From: Paenibacillus sp. FSL R10-2734
GTDB taxonomy: Bacteria; Bacillota; Bacilli; Paenibacillales; Paenibacillaceae
Assembly: GCF_037963865.1 (NCBI RefSeq)
Contig: NZ_CP150170.1
Location: forward strand, 4,588,001 to 4,652,000
DNA length: 64,000 bases
Direction of reading: 5' to 3'
A model generated the notes under the pieces. It searched no databases and was not told the origin of the DNA. It worked only from the letters and a program-made list of their open reading frames with translations. This document shows positions 26,994 to 35,391 of this stretch, in pieces. The translations under genes were made by a program, and so were the position numbers. Position 1 is the stretch's first letter. The number at the start of each line of letters is the position of its first letter.

Positions 26994-27181
26994 CAATCGA
27001 TTTCGATCAGCGGCAGCATAATTTTTCGCCCGTGTCCCCTCGCCTAACTCACTATTCATCGTAACGAGGTATCCATCGCGATACAGCAGCCAAATTCGAT
27101 CATGCACATTGTAACGCCACCCCCGAGAACAAATGTCGAATCCACCGAAGATAAATAGAATAATATATATTTCGTGTTAGG
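26973..27181 (-). pseudogene. C-terminal remnant of an unidentified gene
   Basis: An uninterrupted minus-strand frame of about 70 codons without a proper start gives coding-like sequence (SRGWRYNVHDRIWLLYRDGY, NSELGEGTRAKNYAAADR) ending in TAA at 26973. It is GC-richer than the flanks. It looks like the tail of an older gene that was cut when the AT-rich cassette arrived. The family is not recognised. Confidence 0.35.
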
Positions 27182-27393
27182 TATTTCTATCTATTGTTAA
27201 ACCTTTAGGTAAGAGCTGCAAGGTTTGTCTCAAAAAATTCTGTGTGATCTAATTATATTAAAGGGTATTCCAAATGAATATTGTGTACTGGGCAATCCTC
27301 CATTATGAATATTATCTGAATGTCCTGCATTATGCAGGACAAATATAATGAACGTTTCCCTGAACTTAATTTCATTTCTAAATTAATTAAATG

Positions 27394-27435
27394 AAAAATA
27401 CCCCGTCGACCAGTTAAGGTTAACGGGATATTTTT
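27394..27435. terminator. Rho-independent terminator
   Basis: AAAAATATCCCGT and ACGGGGTATTTTT form a long stem (with wobble pairs) flanked by A and T runs. It lies about 75 bp beyond the nuclease stop codon and could work in both directions. Confidence 0.8.
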
Positions 27436-27509
27436 ATACATGCTTATACCAAAACCATCCAAAATTCAAATTCACTTCTGTAGTTCCTTATACATACACT
27501 AACCATCAG

Positions 27510-28151
27510 TTAGCGTGCTGGCTTAGGAGTTGCTGAAGACTTAGGAACATGAAACCCCTTGTCTTGCGCGTAATTTTCAATACTCCAGATCCCTATTCCA
27601 CTCTCACGAGCCTTATCTTGAATAGCTCTGAATTGATCTACGTACTTTGTATTGGGTGCAAATACATAAGCTACACGAGCATACCCTTGCTCTAGCAGAA
27701 GCTCATTAAACATTTTACCATCAATATAAAGGTAACAAAGTAGACGGCCATATTTGTCCCGCTCTGACACATCGAGTTCAATTTGCACATCTTTATCTGT
27801 AAGCATCTTTTTAGCATAATTAGAGGCTTCTATCGAAAATGGCTGTGGTTCAGGAATATTAGGATTAACGGATTCAGGAGTATCGACCAGCAGCAAGCGA
27901 ACGGTTTCCTTTTTGCCGTCAATAGTTAACTTCATGGTGTCTCCATCGACTACTCGGGTTACTTTTGCATCTAATAAACGCTTGTTGGCATCTACTGTAT
28001 TGTTTGCTGTTGAATCAGATTTTGGGTCGGGACTAGTTGTTATTGTTGGAGCTGGGTCTAGAGTAGATTGCTCGGCTAAGGTGCAACCGGTTAAAGCACT
28101 TAGTAAGAGCGTAATCGCAAAAAAGCTTTTTACTAGAGAAAACTTATTCAT
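27510..28151 (-). CDS. thermonuclease-like lipoprotein (SNase domain)
   Basis: The 213-residue protein has a lipoprotein signal (lipobox LTGC, cysteine about 23), a Thr/Pro/Asp-rich linker and a staphylococcal nuclease domain from about residue 62. Catalytic-type segments are VVDGDTMKL (calcium site), VRLLLVDTPES (arginine) and SERDKYGRLLCYLY (second arginine). It is expected to degrade DNA or RNA at the outer face of the membrane. AGAGGTTTATTA precedes ATG. It is monocistronic. Confidence 0.9.
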   Translation of the reverse strand: MNKFSLVKSFFAITLLLSALTGCTLAEQSTLDPAPTITTSPDPKSDSTANNTVDANKRLLDAKVTRVVDGDTMKLTIDGKKETVRLLLVDTPESVNPNIPEPQPFSIEASNYAKKMLTDKDVQIELDVSERDKYGRLLCYLYIDGKMFNELLLEQGYARVAYVFAPNTKYVDQFRAIQDKARESGIGIWSIENYAQDKGFHVPKSSATPKPAR

Positions 28152-28321
28152 TAATAAACCTCTTTCTTATACTTATGTAATAGCTTCATGGGGTTTAATT
28201 AAAATAAATCAAAACAGTGAAAAACACAAGTTGATGTTTAAAAAAATGCGCAAAATGAAATCCAAGATCATCTATGCAAAATGATAGATGGCTCCGACGT
28301 AGTCTAAAATCCTTTACAATA

Positions 28322-28358
28322 AAAAAGAGTCGCACCATCTTTCTGTGCAACTCTTTGT
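28322..28358 (-). terminator. Rho-independent terminator
   Basis: The minus-strand stem AAAGAGTTGCAC/GTGCGACTCTTT is followed by TTTTT, just after the VOC gene stop. Confidence 0.9.
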
Positions 28359-28364
28359 TCGTTT

Positions 28365-28787
28365 TTAGTGTTCAAGCTCAGTATAGATTTGAAAGGTTAC
28401 GCCGAATTTATCCGTTATATCAGCAAATCCAGGGCTGAAAGGCTCTTCTTTAAACGCCATATTGACTCTACCTTCTTGCCGCAAGGCTTCATAAATTCGT
28501 TTTGATTCTTCTACATCGTTCGTTGTAATGCAAATGGTTACCCGTTTTCCGTTTTCAATAGGCGAACCGCCTGGAGCATCCGAAAACATGAGTTCCGTTA
28601 CACCGACTTTTAACTTGGCATGCGCTACAAGACTCTTCAGATCGTCAGTGAACGTATCGGGCATGTCCGGCATTTCACCGTAAGTAACCATGGAGAGGAC
28701 TTCTGCACCGATGGCTTGTTCATAAAACTGAATTGCTTCCTTTACGCGTCCCTCCAAAGTAATATAAGGGGTAAGTTTTACCGTCAT
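28365..28787 (-). CDS. VOC (PhnB/glyoxalase-like) family protein
   Basis: The ATG at 28787 has GGAGG 9 nt upstream, giving 140 residues. The sequence has the PhnB-like beta-alpha-beta pattern (LTPYITLEGRVKEAIQFYEQ, GAEVLSM, LMFSDAPGGSP, FADITDKFGVTFQIYTE). Members of this subgroup are small dimeric enzymes or binding proteins whose substrates are mostly unknown. Confidence 0.85.
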   Translation of the reverse strand: MTVKLTPYITLEGRVKEAIQFYEQAIGAEVLSMVTYGEMPDMPDTFTDDLKSLVAHAKLKVGVTELMFSDAPGGSPIENGKRVTICITTNDVEESKRIYEALRQEGRVNMAFKEEPFSPGFADITDKFGVTFQIYTELEH

Positions 28788-29027
28788 AAGATTGTTCCTC
28801 CTCGAGTTTTTGTTTCGATTGTTATTCATTAGTATAGACGATCCTGCCACCGTAAAATCATCGGTTTATCAAAAAATCCTGCTTCGCGTCCAAACCTGTC
28901 GGCAATCCAAACTATGGTACGGTTCACCGCGCTTGATCTTAAACTATCTTTATCTATTTCTTCAGCTCTCAAACTCCAAAAGCATTTTCAATTATATTAA
29001 TGAAACCTAGAAGCATTCATCTTAAGA

Positions 29028-29489
29028 TTAATTAATCATAACAATAAATGCAGTATTTCCTTTAACAAATTCAGCTTCCCGGGAAAATCCCGATCTTTCA
29101 TACAGACGTATCGCTCTATCATTAAACTTTGCCACTGTCAGACGTTTTGAGCTTTTTCCGAACATTTTATCAATTTGGCTTAGAACAGCTGTGAAAAATA
29201 GAGTCCCCTTTCCCTGTCCTGTAAACTCTGGTCTCATCCCTAATCCAATATCTATTAACCCCTGAGAATATGTATAAAACTCATTTGGAACTTGCCCTGA
29301 GCTTCCTACACAAAAGAATCCTACTAACTTTTTATTATCATCAAATACGGAAAAATATGATTCTGCAAGCATTTCACTTATAGCTTCAGGAGTTTGTTCA
29401 TTGTTGTAAAAATCATAAGGTGGATCATATCGCCAGCTTAAGATATCCTTAGCCGCACTTTCACTCATCTTATCTATGAAGAGTTCCAT
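29028..29489 (-). CDS. GNAT family N-acetyltransferase
   Basis: The 153-residue protein has the GNAT order: a KLVGFFCVGS strand, IGLGMRPEFTGQGKGTLFF (acetyl-CoA motif A), RLTVAKFNDRAIRLYERSGF (motif B) and a C-terminal strand. It transfers an acetyl group to an amine, and the acceptor is unknown. AAAGGGGGAGCGAG precedes the ATG. It lies 16 bp after the next gene, so both are probably cotranscribed. Confidence 0.85.
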   Translation of the reverse strand: MELFIDKMSESAAKDILSWRYDPPYDFYNNEQTPEAISEMLAESYFSVFDDNKKLVGFFCVGSSGQVPNEFYTYSQGLIDIGLGMRPEFTGQGKGTLFFTAVLSQIDKMFGKSSKRLTVAKFNDRAIRLYERSGFSREAEFVKGNTAFIVMIN

Positions 29490-29505
29490 CTCGCTCCCCC
29501 TTTCT

Positions 29506-30132
29506 TCAGCCTAATTCCGCTAACTCTTGAAGGACTTTCTCTACATCGCCATCAGGATTTAAAGCCTTGATCATCTCTCTCGTAATGGCTGCTCCCTCAT
29601 ATATGTTAGCAACAATCTCTAAGGGGAGTGTGAGTTCAAAATAACCTTCGGCAAATTCCACAAAATCCTCAGCTGTGCGAAAAATAGTTCCTAGCAAAAA
29701 GTCCGAACCATCTTCTGCTCCCGCTGGAATCTCTACCTCCCCCTTCTGCCAAATCAAATCATTGTTTTCACGCCATAAGCAAAAAGTAACATCTTCCTTA
29801 GCTATTGCATCATCTTCAAGTAAAGACAATAGTGAGGCTGGAACTTCTTCGTAGATCCCCGGCCAAACTTCGTGTTCATCGAGCACATAAGGACTTACTT
29901 CGGACTCATGATCAAAACCTTTGATTATCGTTCCTTGAGGTGCAAATATAATAAACAAATGATCGCCGGATCCATTGTCAATGGACGCTATGGAAATATT
30001 ATCATCGGACTCTGGAATGTAACTATGATATCGTAGCCATTCTTCTGGACAACATATAATATTTAAAGCAGCAAGAGTTTTCATATTTTCCTTTAAAGCT
30101 TTAGGTTCTGGTAAAACATCAATCATACTCAT
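29506..30132 (-). CDS. conserved hypothetical protein
   Basis: The 208-residue acidic cytoplasmic protein has alternating strands and helices. Distinctive segments are CPEEWLRYHSYIPES, LFIIFAPQGTIIKGFDHES and GSDFLLGTIFRTAEDFVEFA. It has the look of an immunity- or SMI1-like protein (acidic, single domain), but I do not recognise the family. GGAGGATACATA precedes the ATG. It heads a two-gene unit with the GNAT enzyme. Confidence 0.6.
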   Translation of the reverse strand: MSMIDVLPEPKALKENMKTLAALNIICCPEEWLRYHSYIPESDDNISIASIDNGSGDHLFIIFAPQGTIIKGFDHESEVSPYVLDEHEVWPGIYEEVPASLLSLLEDDAIAKEDVTFCLWRENNDLIWQKGEVEIPAGAEDGSDFLLGTIFRTAEDFVEFAEGYFELTLPLEIVANIYEGAAITREMIKALNPDGDVEKVLQELAELG

Positions 30133-30232
30133 TATGTATCCTCCATGTCATATTAGTTCATACAAAAGCAAAGTAGATATTTCAATTTTAGCATAACTAT
30201 AGATCGAAGTTACTTCATCACAGCAAAACATA

Positions 30233-30264
30233 AAAAACCGTTCAGAAGGAATCTCTGAACGGTT
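30233..30264 (-). terminator. Rho-independent terminator
   Basis: The minus-strand stem AACCGTTCAGA/TCTGAACGGTT is followed by TTTT. It lies between the ABC-2 operon stop at 30311 and the next gene. Confidence 0.9.
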
Positions 30265-30310
30265 ATAACTACTATAAAAATAAGCAATCAATGGTCATCA
30301 CCAGCTAAGC

Positions 30311-31096
30311 CTAAGACCCCGCACCCTTATATCTTCGTACGCCATAACTCCAAGTTAACAAGCCAATCCCAAGGAATATCGCACCTACTACTGGTGTCAT
30401 CAGAGCAAGGCTGGTCATTTCTTCTCGCTGCAGGAAGAGCGCTGCAGGGTAGACTCCGACGAACGCAAACGGAATGATCCACGTAAGCAGCACCTGAATA
30501 GCACGATTATAAATCGTTACCGGGTAACGGCCATAGGTCTGAATATTGTACATTAGCGGGAGAATCCCTGTTGGAGCATCGGAATAGAAAGACAATGAAG
30601 TCAATGTCGTATAAATCCCCGTATAAATGGCGACCGCACTCAACGTAAGAATGATCAGAGCCGGTATGGTCCACCATTCAAAAGGAAGACCCAGATTTCC
30701 ACCACTGATGGCCATAATAATGATTCCTATGAATGAGCCCATTAGTGCTGGAGGGTCAACATTTTCCAAAAAGATCTGGAACAAATTATGTGCTGGACGT
30801 GTCAAAATACGGTCCATCTCACCTTTGACGATGTAACGCTCACTAAATCCCCAAAGATTCACAAAACAACTAAACACCCCAAAAGGCACCATAAAGAATC
30901 CATAAACAAACACTACTTCATTCTGATTCCAGCCACCTAAGCTGTCTGTATGCATGAAGATCACCAGTATAAAGATAAAGTTGGTGGCCTGAAAGAGTAA
31001 ATCTGATATGACCTCTACCCAAAAATCTGCGCGGTAGGTAAGCCGGGACTTCATATAATTTTTGATATATTCAATTAATAATCCAAGGTAATACAA
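30311..31096 (-). CDS. ABC-2 family exporter permease (COG3694 type)
   Basis: The 261-residue protein has six hydrophobic helices. It starts with TTG (GAGG 4 nt upstream), 6 bp after the previous stop. Segments such as FWGFSERYIVKGEMDRILTRPAHNLFQ-like (here NLWGFSERYIVKGEMDRIL, RPAHNLFQIFLENVDPPA) and PVTIYNRAIQVLLTWIIPFAF mark the paired ABC-2 permeases that work with COG4586 ATPases. The substrate is unknown. Confidence 0.85.
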   Translation of the reverse strand: MYYLGLLIEYIKNYMKSRLTYRADFWVEVISDLLFQATNFIFILVIFMHTDSLGGWNQNEVVFVYGFFMVPFGVFSCFVNLWGFSERYIVKGEMDRILTRPAHNLFQIFLENVDPPALMGSFIGIIIMAISGGNLGLPFEWWTIPALIILTLSAVAIYTGIYTTLTSLSFYSDAPTGILPLMYNIQTYGRYPVTIYNRAIQVLLTWIIPFAFVGVYPAALFLQREEMTSLALMTPVVGAIFLGIGLLTWSYGVRRYKGAGS

Positions 31097-31102
31097 GCTT
31101 CC

Positions 31103-31987
31103 TCACCCTCCCTGCACGAAGAGACGCTGCCGCGCCGCATGATATAACCAGACAATTGGAATCAGTAAGGCCAGGAACCAAACGATCTGTATCCCTAGTA
31201 CATTCCAAATCCCAACCCCTTGCACTCGTCCCGTAAACACTGAACCTGGCAAGTAAGTAATCGCCTGAAACGGCAGCACCTTAAGTACGGAAGATAGCCA
31301 GTCAGGAAACAGACTGATCGGCACGATCAGACCGGAGAACAAATCAACAATTACCCGCTTCATCCGCATCATACCCTCATTATTCTCAACAAAGAAGGCC
31401 GAGAGCCCGGTAATAATATTAATCTGTGAATTAATCAAAAAGCTGAAAAAGAGCATTACAAGAAAACCAGCCCAAGCAGAAGGTGCTGTTGGTAATTGAA
31501 CCGGGAACAACAACATTGCTATAGCCATCCCTGGAATCATAAACAAAAGGAAGCGGAACATACCTTCTCCGAATCCTTGCATCATTTTGACCAATACATA
31601 GTTATAGGGCCTTATAAACTGGATAGCGATACTTCCGTCTCGTATATCCGTAGAGATCTCACGATCTAGATTGTTAAAATAAAACGCGCGAGCCATCCAC
31701 GATACCGCCACATAAGACGTCATTTGCGTCGCAGTGAAGCCACCCAGTGAATCACCGTTTCCATAGATGGCCATCCATGTGAAATAGTTCACGCCGATAT
31801 TCAGTGAATAGATAAGAATACCTGAATAGTAGTTGATCCGATAAGCGAGCATGGTAAGAAAACGAATGCGAATAAAATCGAGGTAAGCCCCGAATAGTAA
31901 TCTTCGGCTATTGTCCTGCGGCCCACCTGAAGACGAGCCTCCAGCAGAAGAGGACATAGCCGATGCAGGATTAAGCTTATCAGACAT
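31103..31987 (-). CDS. ABC-2 family exporter permease (COG4587 type)
   Basis: The start at 31987 (GAGAGG 6 nt upstream) overlaps the ATPase stop by 8 bp and gives 294 residues. After a Ser/Gly-rich N-terminus there are six helices. The segment DIRDGSIAIQFIRPYNY is typical of these permeases, and FQAITYLPGSVFTGR near the end is also shared. It forms a heterodimer with the next permease. Confidence 0.85.
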   Translation of the reverse strand: MSDKLNPASAMSSSAGGSSSGGPQDNSRRLLFGAYLDFIRIRFLTMLAYRINYYSGILIYSLNIGVNYFTWMAIYGNGDSLGGFTATQMTSYVAVSWMARAFYFNNLDREISTDIRDGSIAIQFIRPYNYVLVKMMQGFGEGMFRFLLFMIPGMAIAMLLFPVQLPTAPSAWAGFLVMLFFSFLINSQINIITGLSAFFVENNEGMMRMKRVIVDLFSGLIVPISLFPDWLSSVLKVLPFQAITYLPGSVFTGRVQGVGIWNVLGIQIVWFLALLIPIVWLYHAARQRLFVQGG

Positions 31988-33035
31988 GTAGAGCCTCTCT
32001 TTCATCCTTCAGAGCGGCAGCCATTTCATCTGGTTTATCCGCAGACCCGGATTGATAAATACTGCGAACAATATCATCTGTATTCGTCTCAATGATTTTG
32101 ATATCCGTAATATCTGCTTTTCCGACTACTCTTCCTAATACATCGGAGACATTTATTTCTAGCGGAATCCACACAGACGCCCCATGATCATTCTCCGCAG
32201 ACCATGTAACTGGCATCCCATCTGTCCAAAGCTCAAGCTGCTGACGTTTCGTTGCATTTCCAAATTGAAATTGAACTTCACGACCGGTTCCCCAGCGCTG
32301 TTTCAAATCTTCTAGTCCGCCATCATAAATAATTCGGCCATCGTCAAGCATAATCACCCGCGAGCAAAGCGCCTCAATATCTTGCAGGTCATGTGTAGTC
32401 AGCAGTATGGTTGTCCCATGCTCACGGTTCATATCTTTAAGGAATTCACGGATTTCTGATTTCACCACAATATCTAAGCCAATGGTCGGTTCATCTAGAA
32501 ATACAATCGATGGATTATGCAGCAATGCAGCTACTAATTCACAACGCATCCGCTGACCTAGACTGAGTTTACGAACCGGACGATTAAGCAGTTCTTGCAA
32601 TTGCAAACGTTCGACCAATTCATCCAGCCGTTTCTTGAAGTCTTGTTCAGATACCCGGTATACTTTGCGCAGCAGCTGGAAGGATTCAATGACCCCGATG
32701 TCCCACCAGAGCTGGCTGCGTTGCCCGAATACCACGCCGATATTTTTCACGAATTTCTCGCGCTCCAAATAAGGAACATAACCACCCACCGTAAGATTTC
32801 CTGAAGTTGGTACGAGAATACCCGTGAGCATTTTGATCGTAGTTGATTTCCCAGCACCGTTCTCTCCGATATACCCACAAATCTCACCTTCGGGAATGGA
32901 AAAGGAAATATCCTTCACAGCCGTTACTTCCGTATATTCCCTTTTAAACAAATCAGCGAAGGCCCCTTTGAGACCTTCGCGGTTTTTTTGTACTTTGAAT
33001 GTTTTGCGTAAGTCTTGCACTTGAATAGCAGTCAT
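31980..33035 (-). CDS. ABC transporter ATPase (COG4586 type)
   Basis: The ATG at 33035 has GTGAGGT upstream and gives 351 residues. It has Walker A GENGAGKST, a Q-loop in VFGQRSQLWWD, signature LSLGQRMR and Walker B IVFLDEPTIGLD. The early TVVKDISF-type region and the QRSQLWWDI segment are characteristic of COG4586, the partner of two ABC-2 permeases. The complex is a predicted exporter of unknown substrate. Confidence 0.9.
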   Translation of the reverse strand: MTAIQVQDLRKTFKVQKNREGLKGAFADLFKREYTEVTAVKDISFSIPEGEICGYIGENGAGKSTTIKMLTGILVPTSGNLTVGGYVPYLEREKFVKNIGVVFGQRSQLWWDIGVIESFQLLRKVYRVSEQDFKKRLDELVERLQLQELLNRPVRKLSLGQRMRCELVAALLHNPSIVFLDEPTIGLDIVVKSEIREFLKDMNREHGTTILLTTHDLQDIEALCSRVIMLDDGRIIYDGGLEDLKQRWGTGREVQFQFGNATKRQQLELWTDGMPVTWSAENDHGASVWIPLEINVSDVLGRVVGKADITDIKIIETNTDDIVRSIYQSGSADKPDEMAAALKDEREALHV

Positions 33036-33113
33036 ATTGTACCTCACTAAGCTTAATGTTGGGTTCCAGTACCCCATTATAATAGAAGAAGTCCAAAAGC
33101 ACTACCTCAATCT

Positions 33114-33896
33114 TTACTTAGCCACTCTTCCTACAATTGGATTCGCATCTTTCACAGCTTCTAAATGTCCTGAACGAGCCACTTTGGTGCGCAAATATTT
33201 CTCGTTAAAAGAAGATACATCTCCCCATAGCGCTACTCTTTTCACAGCATTCATTCCTGCAGCCTTGAGAGCTTCCAATTTCTTCGGATTATTCGTAATC
33301 AAAGTGACTGGCTTATGACGTAAATGTTGCAGAACGCTAATTGCTTCTTCATAATTTCTTGAATCATCTGCAAAGCCCAGCTCTAAATTAGCCTCAACTG
33401 TATCGTATCCTTCTTCTTGTAAAAGATACGCCAAAGATTTGCTAAACAGTCCAATGCCTCTGCCTTCATGGTTAGCAAGATAGAATAATGCACCCGAACC
33501 GTGCTCTACGATCATCTTCATGGACTGATGCAGCTGGAAGCCACAATCACAACGTTTACTGCCAAATATATCACCGGTATGGCAAATGCTATGCATCCGA
33601 ATCAAGGCTTCATCTGAACCCTCGAAATCACCATACACTAACACACTGGATTGCTGTCCATCTGCAAGGCTCATGGTTGGCAACTTGGAAATTAAAGCAG
33701 CCGTAGCTTCGCTGCTATCGCCTTTTAAAAGTTCTGCATCTGTTGTGTTCAGCCAGTTGTACCATTTAAAAGTAACAGTCTCTCCGTCTAAATTCACGGG
33801 TAAGGTAATCGGGCCAACTAATATATTTGTACTGTGTGCTAAAGGAATTCGAGTAATTTTATTTTGTAGGATAGAAATAATATCTGGTTTAATCAT
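33114..33896 (-). CDS. ribA: GTP cyclohydrolase II-like protein
   Basis: The ATG at 33896 follows AGGAAGGTG at a normal distance, giving 260 residues. The zinc site is CHTGDIFGSKRCDCG, and RGIGL in LANHEGRGIGLFSK contacts GTP. NPKKLEAL near the end is also typical. It lacks a RibB domain, so it is a stand-alone RibA-type enzyme making the first riboflavin precursor. A Ser-Ile-Cys replaces the usual Ser-Glu-Cys before the zinc cysteine. It is divergent from an HxlR regulator. Confidence 0.85.
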   Translation of the reverse strand: MIKPDIISILQNKITRIPLAHSTNILVGPITLPVNLDGETVTFKWYNWLNTTDAELLKGDSSEATAALISKLPTMSLADGQQSSVLVYGDFEGSDEALIRMHSICHTGDIFGSKRCDCGFQLHQSMKMIVEHGSGALFYLANHEGRGIGLFSKSLAYLLQEEGYDTVEANLELGFADDSRNYEEAISVLQHLRHKPVTLITNNPKKLEALKAAGMNAVKRVALWGDVSSFNEKYLRTKVARSGHLEAVKDANPIVGRVAK

Positions 33897-33974
33897 GAGT
33901 ACACCTTCCTCAATGTTCATCGATGCTTAGCTGTAGCTAAACGTAAAGATCGAATATTAGTTAAAATATAAGTA

Positions 33975-34070
33975 ACTATTTGTAAGTTAGTTTATCATTG
34001 TAATATAACTTCGTCAAGTTATAATATATCTTTAAATATTTATAATTACTTTATGTAAGTTTATGATATA
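33975..34070. promoter_or_regulatory. divergent ribA / HxlR promoter region
   Basis: The intergenic region is very AT-rich. It has GTAAGTTAGTTTATCAT (33982) and GTAAGTTTATGAT (34055) repeats, which could be HxlR half-sites, and a TATAAT just before the HxlR gene. The binding role is inferred. Confidence 0.35.
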
Positions 34071-34090
34071 ATGAATGTTGAGGTGATATT

Positions 34091-34432
34091 ATGAATGATT
34101 TCAACATGTGTCCTCGCTTTGAAAAAGCGGTTGACTTACTAAGTAAACGTTGGGTCGCGCTAATCGTTTTCGTGCTTATGCCAGGTCCACGTCGTTTTGG
34201 CGAAATTGAAAGCTGTCTGTCCAATCTAAGCGGTAAAGTGTTATCTGACCGACTGAAGGAAATGGAAATCGAAGGCATTATTGAGCGAACCGTATATCCA
34301 GAAATGCCAGTACGCATTGAGTACTCCCTTACTCAAAAAGGCACAGCCTTGGCTCCTATACTTGGTGAAATTGGAAATTGGTCTACGGATTGGATTGAGC
34401 TTGGTGAAACTATTGAATCCCGCTCACGCTAA
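34091..34432 (+). CDS. HxlR-family transcriptional regulator
   Basis: The 113-residue winged-helix protein has the HxlR pattern: a CPRFEKAVDLLSKRWVALIV start with one conserved cysteine (MCPRF), FGEIESCLSNLSGKVLSDRL as the recognition region, and YSLTQKGTALAPIL at the wing and last helix. Some HxlR proteins sense redox or electrophiles through that cysteine. GAGGTGATATT precedes ATG. It is divergent from ribA and may control it. Confidence 0.9.
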   Translation: MNDFNMCPRFEKAVDLLSKRWVALIVFVLMPGPRRFGEIESCLSNLSGKVLSDRLKEMEIEGIIERTVYPEMPVRIEYSLTQKGTALAPILGEIGNWSTDWIELGETIESRSR

Positions 34433-34437
34433 CTCAA

Positions 34438-34486
34438 AAAGCCCTTTTTGTTCCGTATCCGGAAACAAAAAGGGCAATTTTAGTTC
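34438..34486. terminator. bidirectional Rho-independent terminator
   Basis: GCCCTTTTTGTT and AACAAAAAGGGC form a perfect outer stem with a CCG/CGG inner part, followed by TTTT on the plus strand. It separates the convergent HxlR gene and the ABC-2 exporter operon. Confidence 0.9.
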
Positions 34487-34506
34487 TTCCATATTTTGTT
34501 AACGTA

Positions 34507-35391
34507 CTATAAATCCTTCCGCTGAAAACGATACAATCCGAATAAGAACGCCAATAGCGTATAAAAAATTGCATATATGACAAATGCATTGGATGGGACA
34601 GAGGTGAAGCTAGCCAGCCCAAATAAACTATCGGAAGTACCAAACATCCCGTTCATTTCATTAAAACTAAACAGCTCTGCGGTCATTCTGCGCTGTAGCC
34701 CATCTACAGGCATAAGTAATGACATAATACCCGTCATATTATTTAAAGTGCTAAGCGCTTCAGTCCCAGATAGCAAAGAACCACTTACCTTGTCAATCAT
34801 TCCCCCTAGCCATCCAGCTCCATATAACATCGTCATAAAGACCCCATTCCCAAGTGCCGAGAAGAAACCTGAGCCCAGCATAGAAATAGTTATCAGCAAA
34901 GGAACGATTGAGGAAAAGAGCAGGAATGATTTGAATAAAGCTAATCCATCTCTTGGAATAGCGGCATGGGCTTGCGTAATTAGCAATATTGAAATAAATA
35001 AAATCAGAGCATAACCTACTCCCAGTGTTACATAACCCAGCCAGCGACCGGTATACCATTTCCAGCGTGGAATTGGCCTTGGTAGTAAAGCTTGCATCAC
35101 TCCCTGCTCTGCCTCACCCGAAATGGCTGAGAAAGAACTAAAAATAGCTAAAAAAGCAATGACAAAGGCACCGAAGAAAAATCCAAACGTTAAAATAAAT
35201 ACACCGTTAGTAAATCGAATAAGGAGTTCTCCTCCGTTAGAAATACTCGAACCGTGCGATCCACCACTTTGCCCGATCGTACTAGCAATAAACCAAAATC
35301 CAATAAGAAAGGCCACGGTCATAAGTAACGTCAGCACCATTACTCTTTTTCGGAGTAATTCCTTCCAGGTCATACCCATTATAATTCTCAT
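34507..35391 (-). CDS. ABC-2 family permease
   Basis: The 294-residue protein has six hydrophobic helices. It has the ABC-2 layout with a large loop after helix 1 and the GEAEQGVMQALLPRPIPRWKWYTGRWLGY segment (shortened here to EAEQGVMQALL, PRWKWYTGRWLGY). It overlaps the ATPase stop by 4 bp. It is the last gene of the sigma-factor operon and probably exports an envelope-related compound. Confidence 0.85.
   Translation of the reverse strand: MRIIMGMTWKELLRKRVMVLTLLMTVAFLIGFWFIASTIGQSGGSHGSSISNGGELLIRFTNGVFILTFGFFFGAFVIAFLAIFSSFSAISGEAEQGVMQALLPRPIPRWKWYTGRWLGYVTLGVGYALILFISILLITQAHAAIPRDGLALFKSFLLFSSIVPLLITISMLGSGFFSALGNGVFMTMLYGAGWLGGMIDKVSGSLLSGTEALSTLNNMTGIMSLLMPVDGLQRRMTAELFSFNEMNGMFGTSDSLFGLASFTSVPSNAFVIYAIFYTLLAFLFGLYRFQRKDL

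Larger units (their letters stand above)
26659..27509. other. AT-rich region upstream of the cassette
   Basis: This 850-bp gap has no complete gene. It contains the probable promoter region of the galK cassette, two perfect tandem 11-bp repeats (26972-26993), a decayed coding fragment at 26973-27181 and a terminator hairpin at 27394-27435. A minus-strand open frame near 27253-27462 has no ribosome site and unlikely composition. Confidence 0.5.

Noticed and set aside
27253..27462. Minus-strand 69-codon open frame
   Set aside because: It spans a terminator stem, has no Shine-Dalgarno site and has no family resemblance.
28851..29027. Possible coding fragment between VOC and GNAT genes on the minus strand
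   Set aside because: It has no start, no ribosome site and only a short open stretch, and no family could be named.
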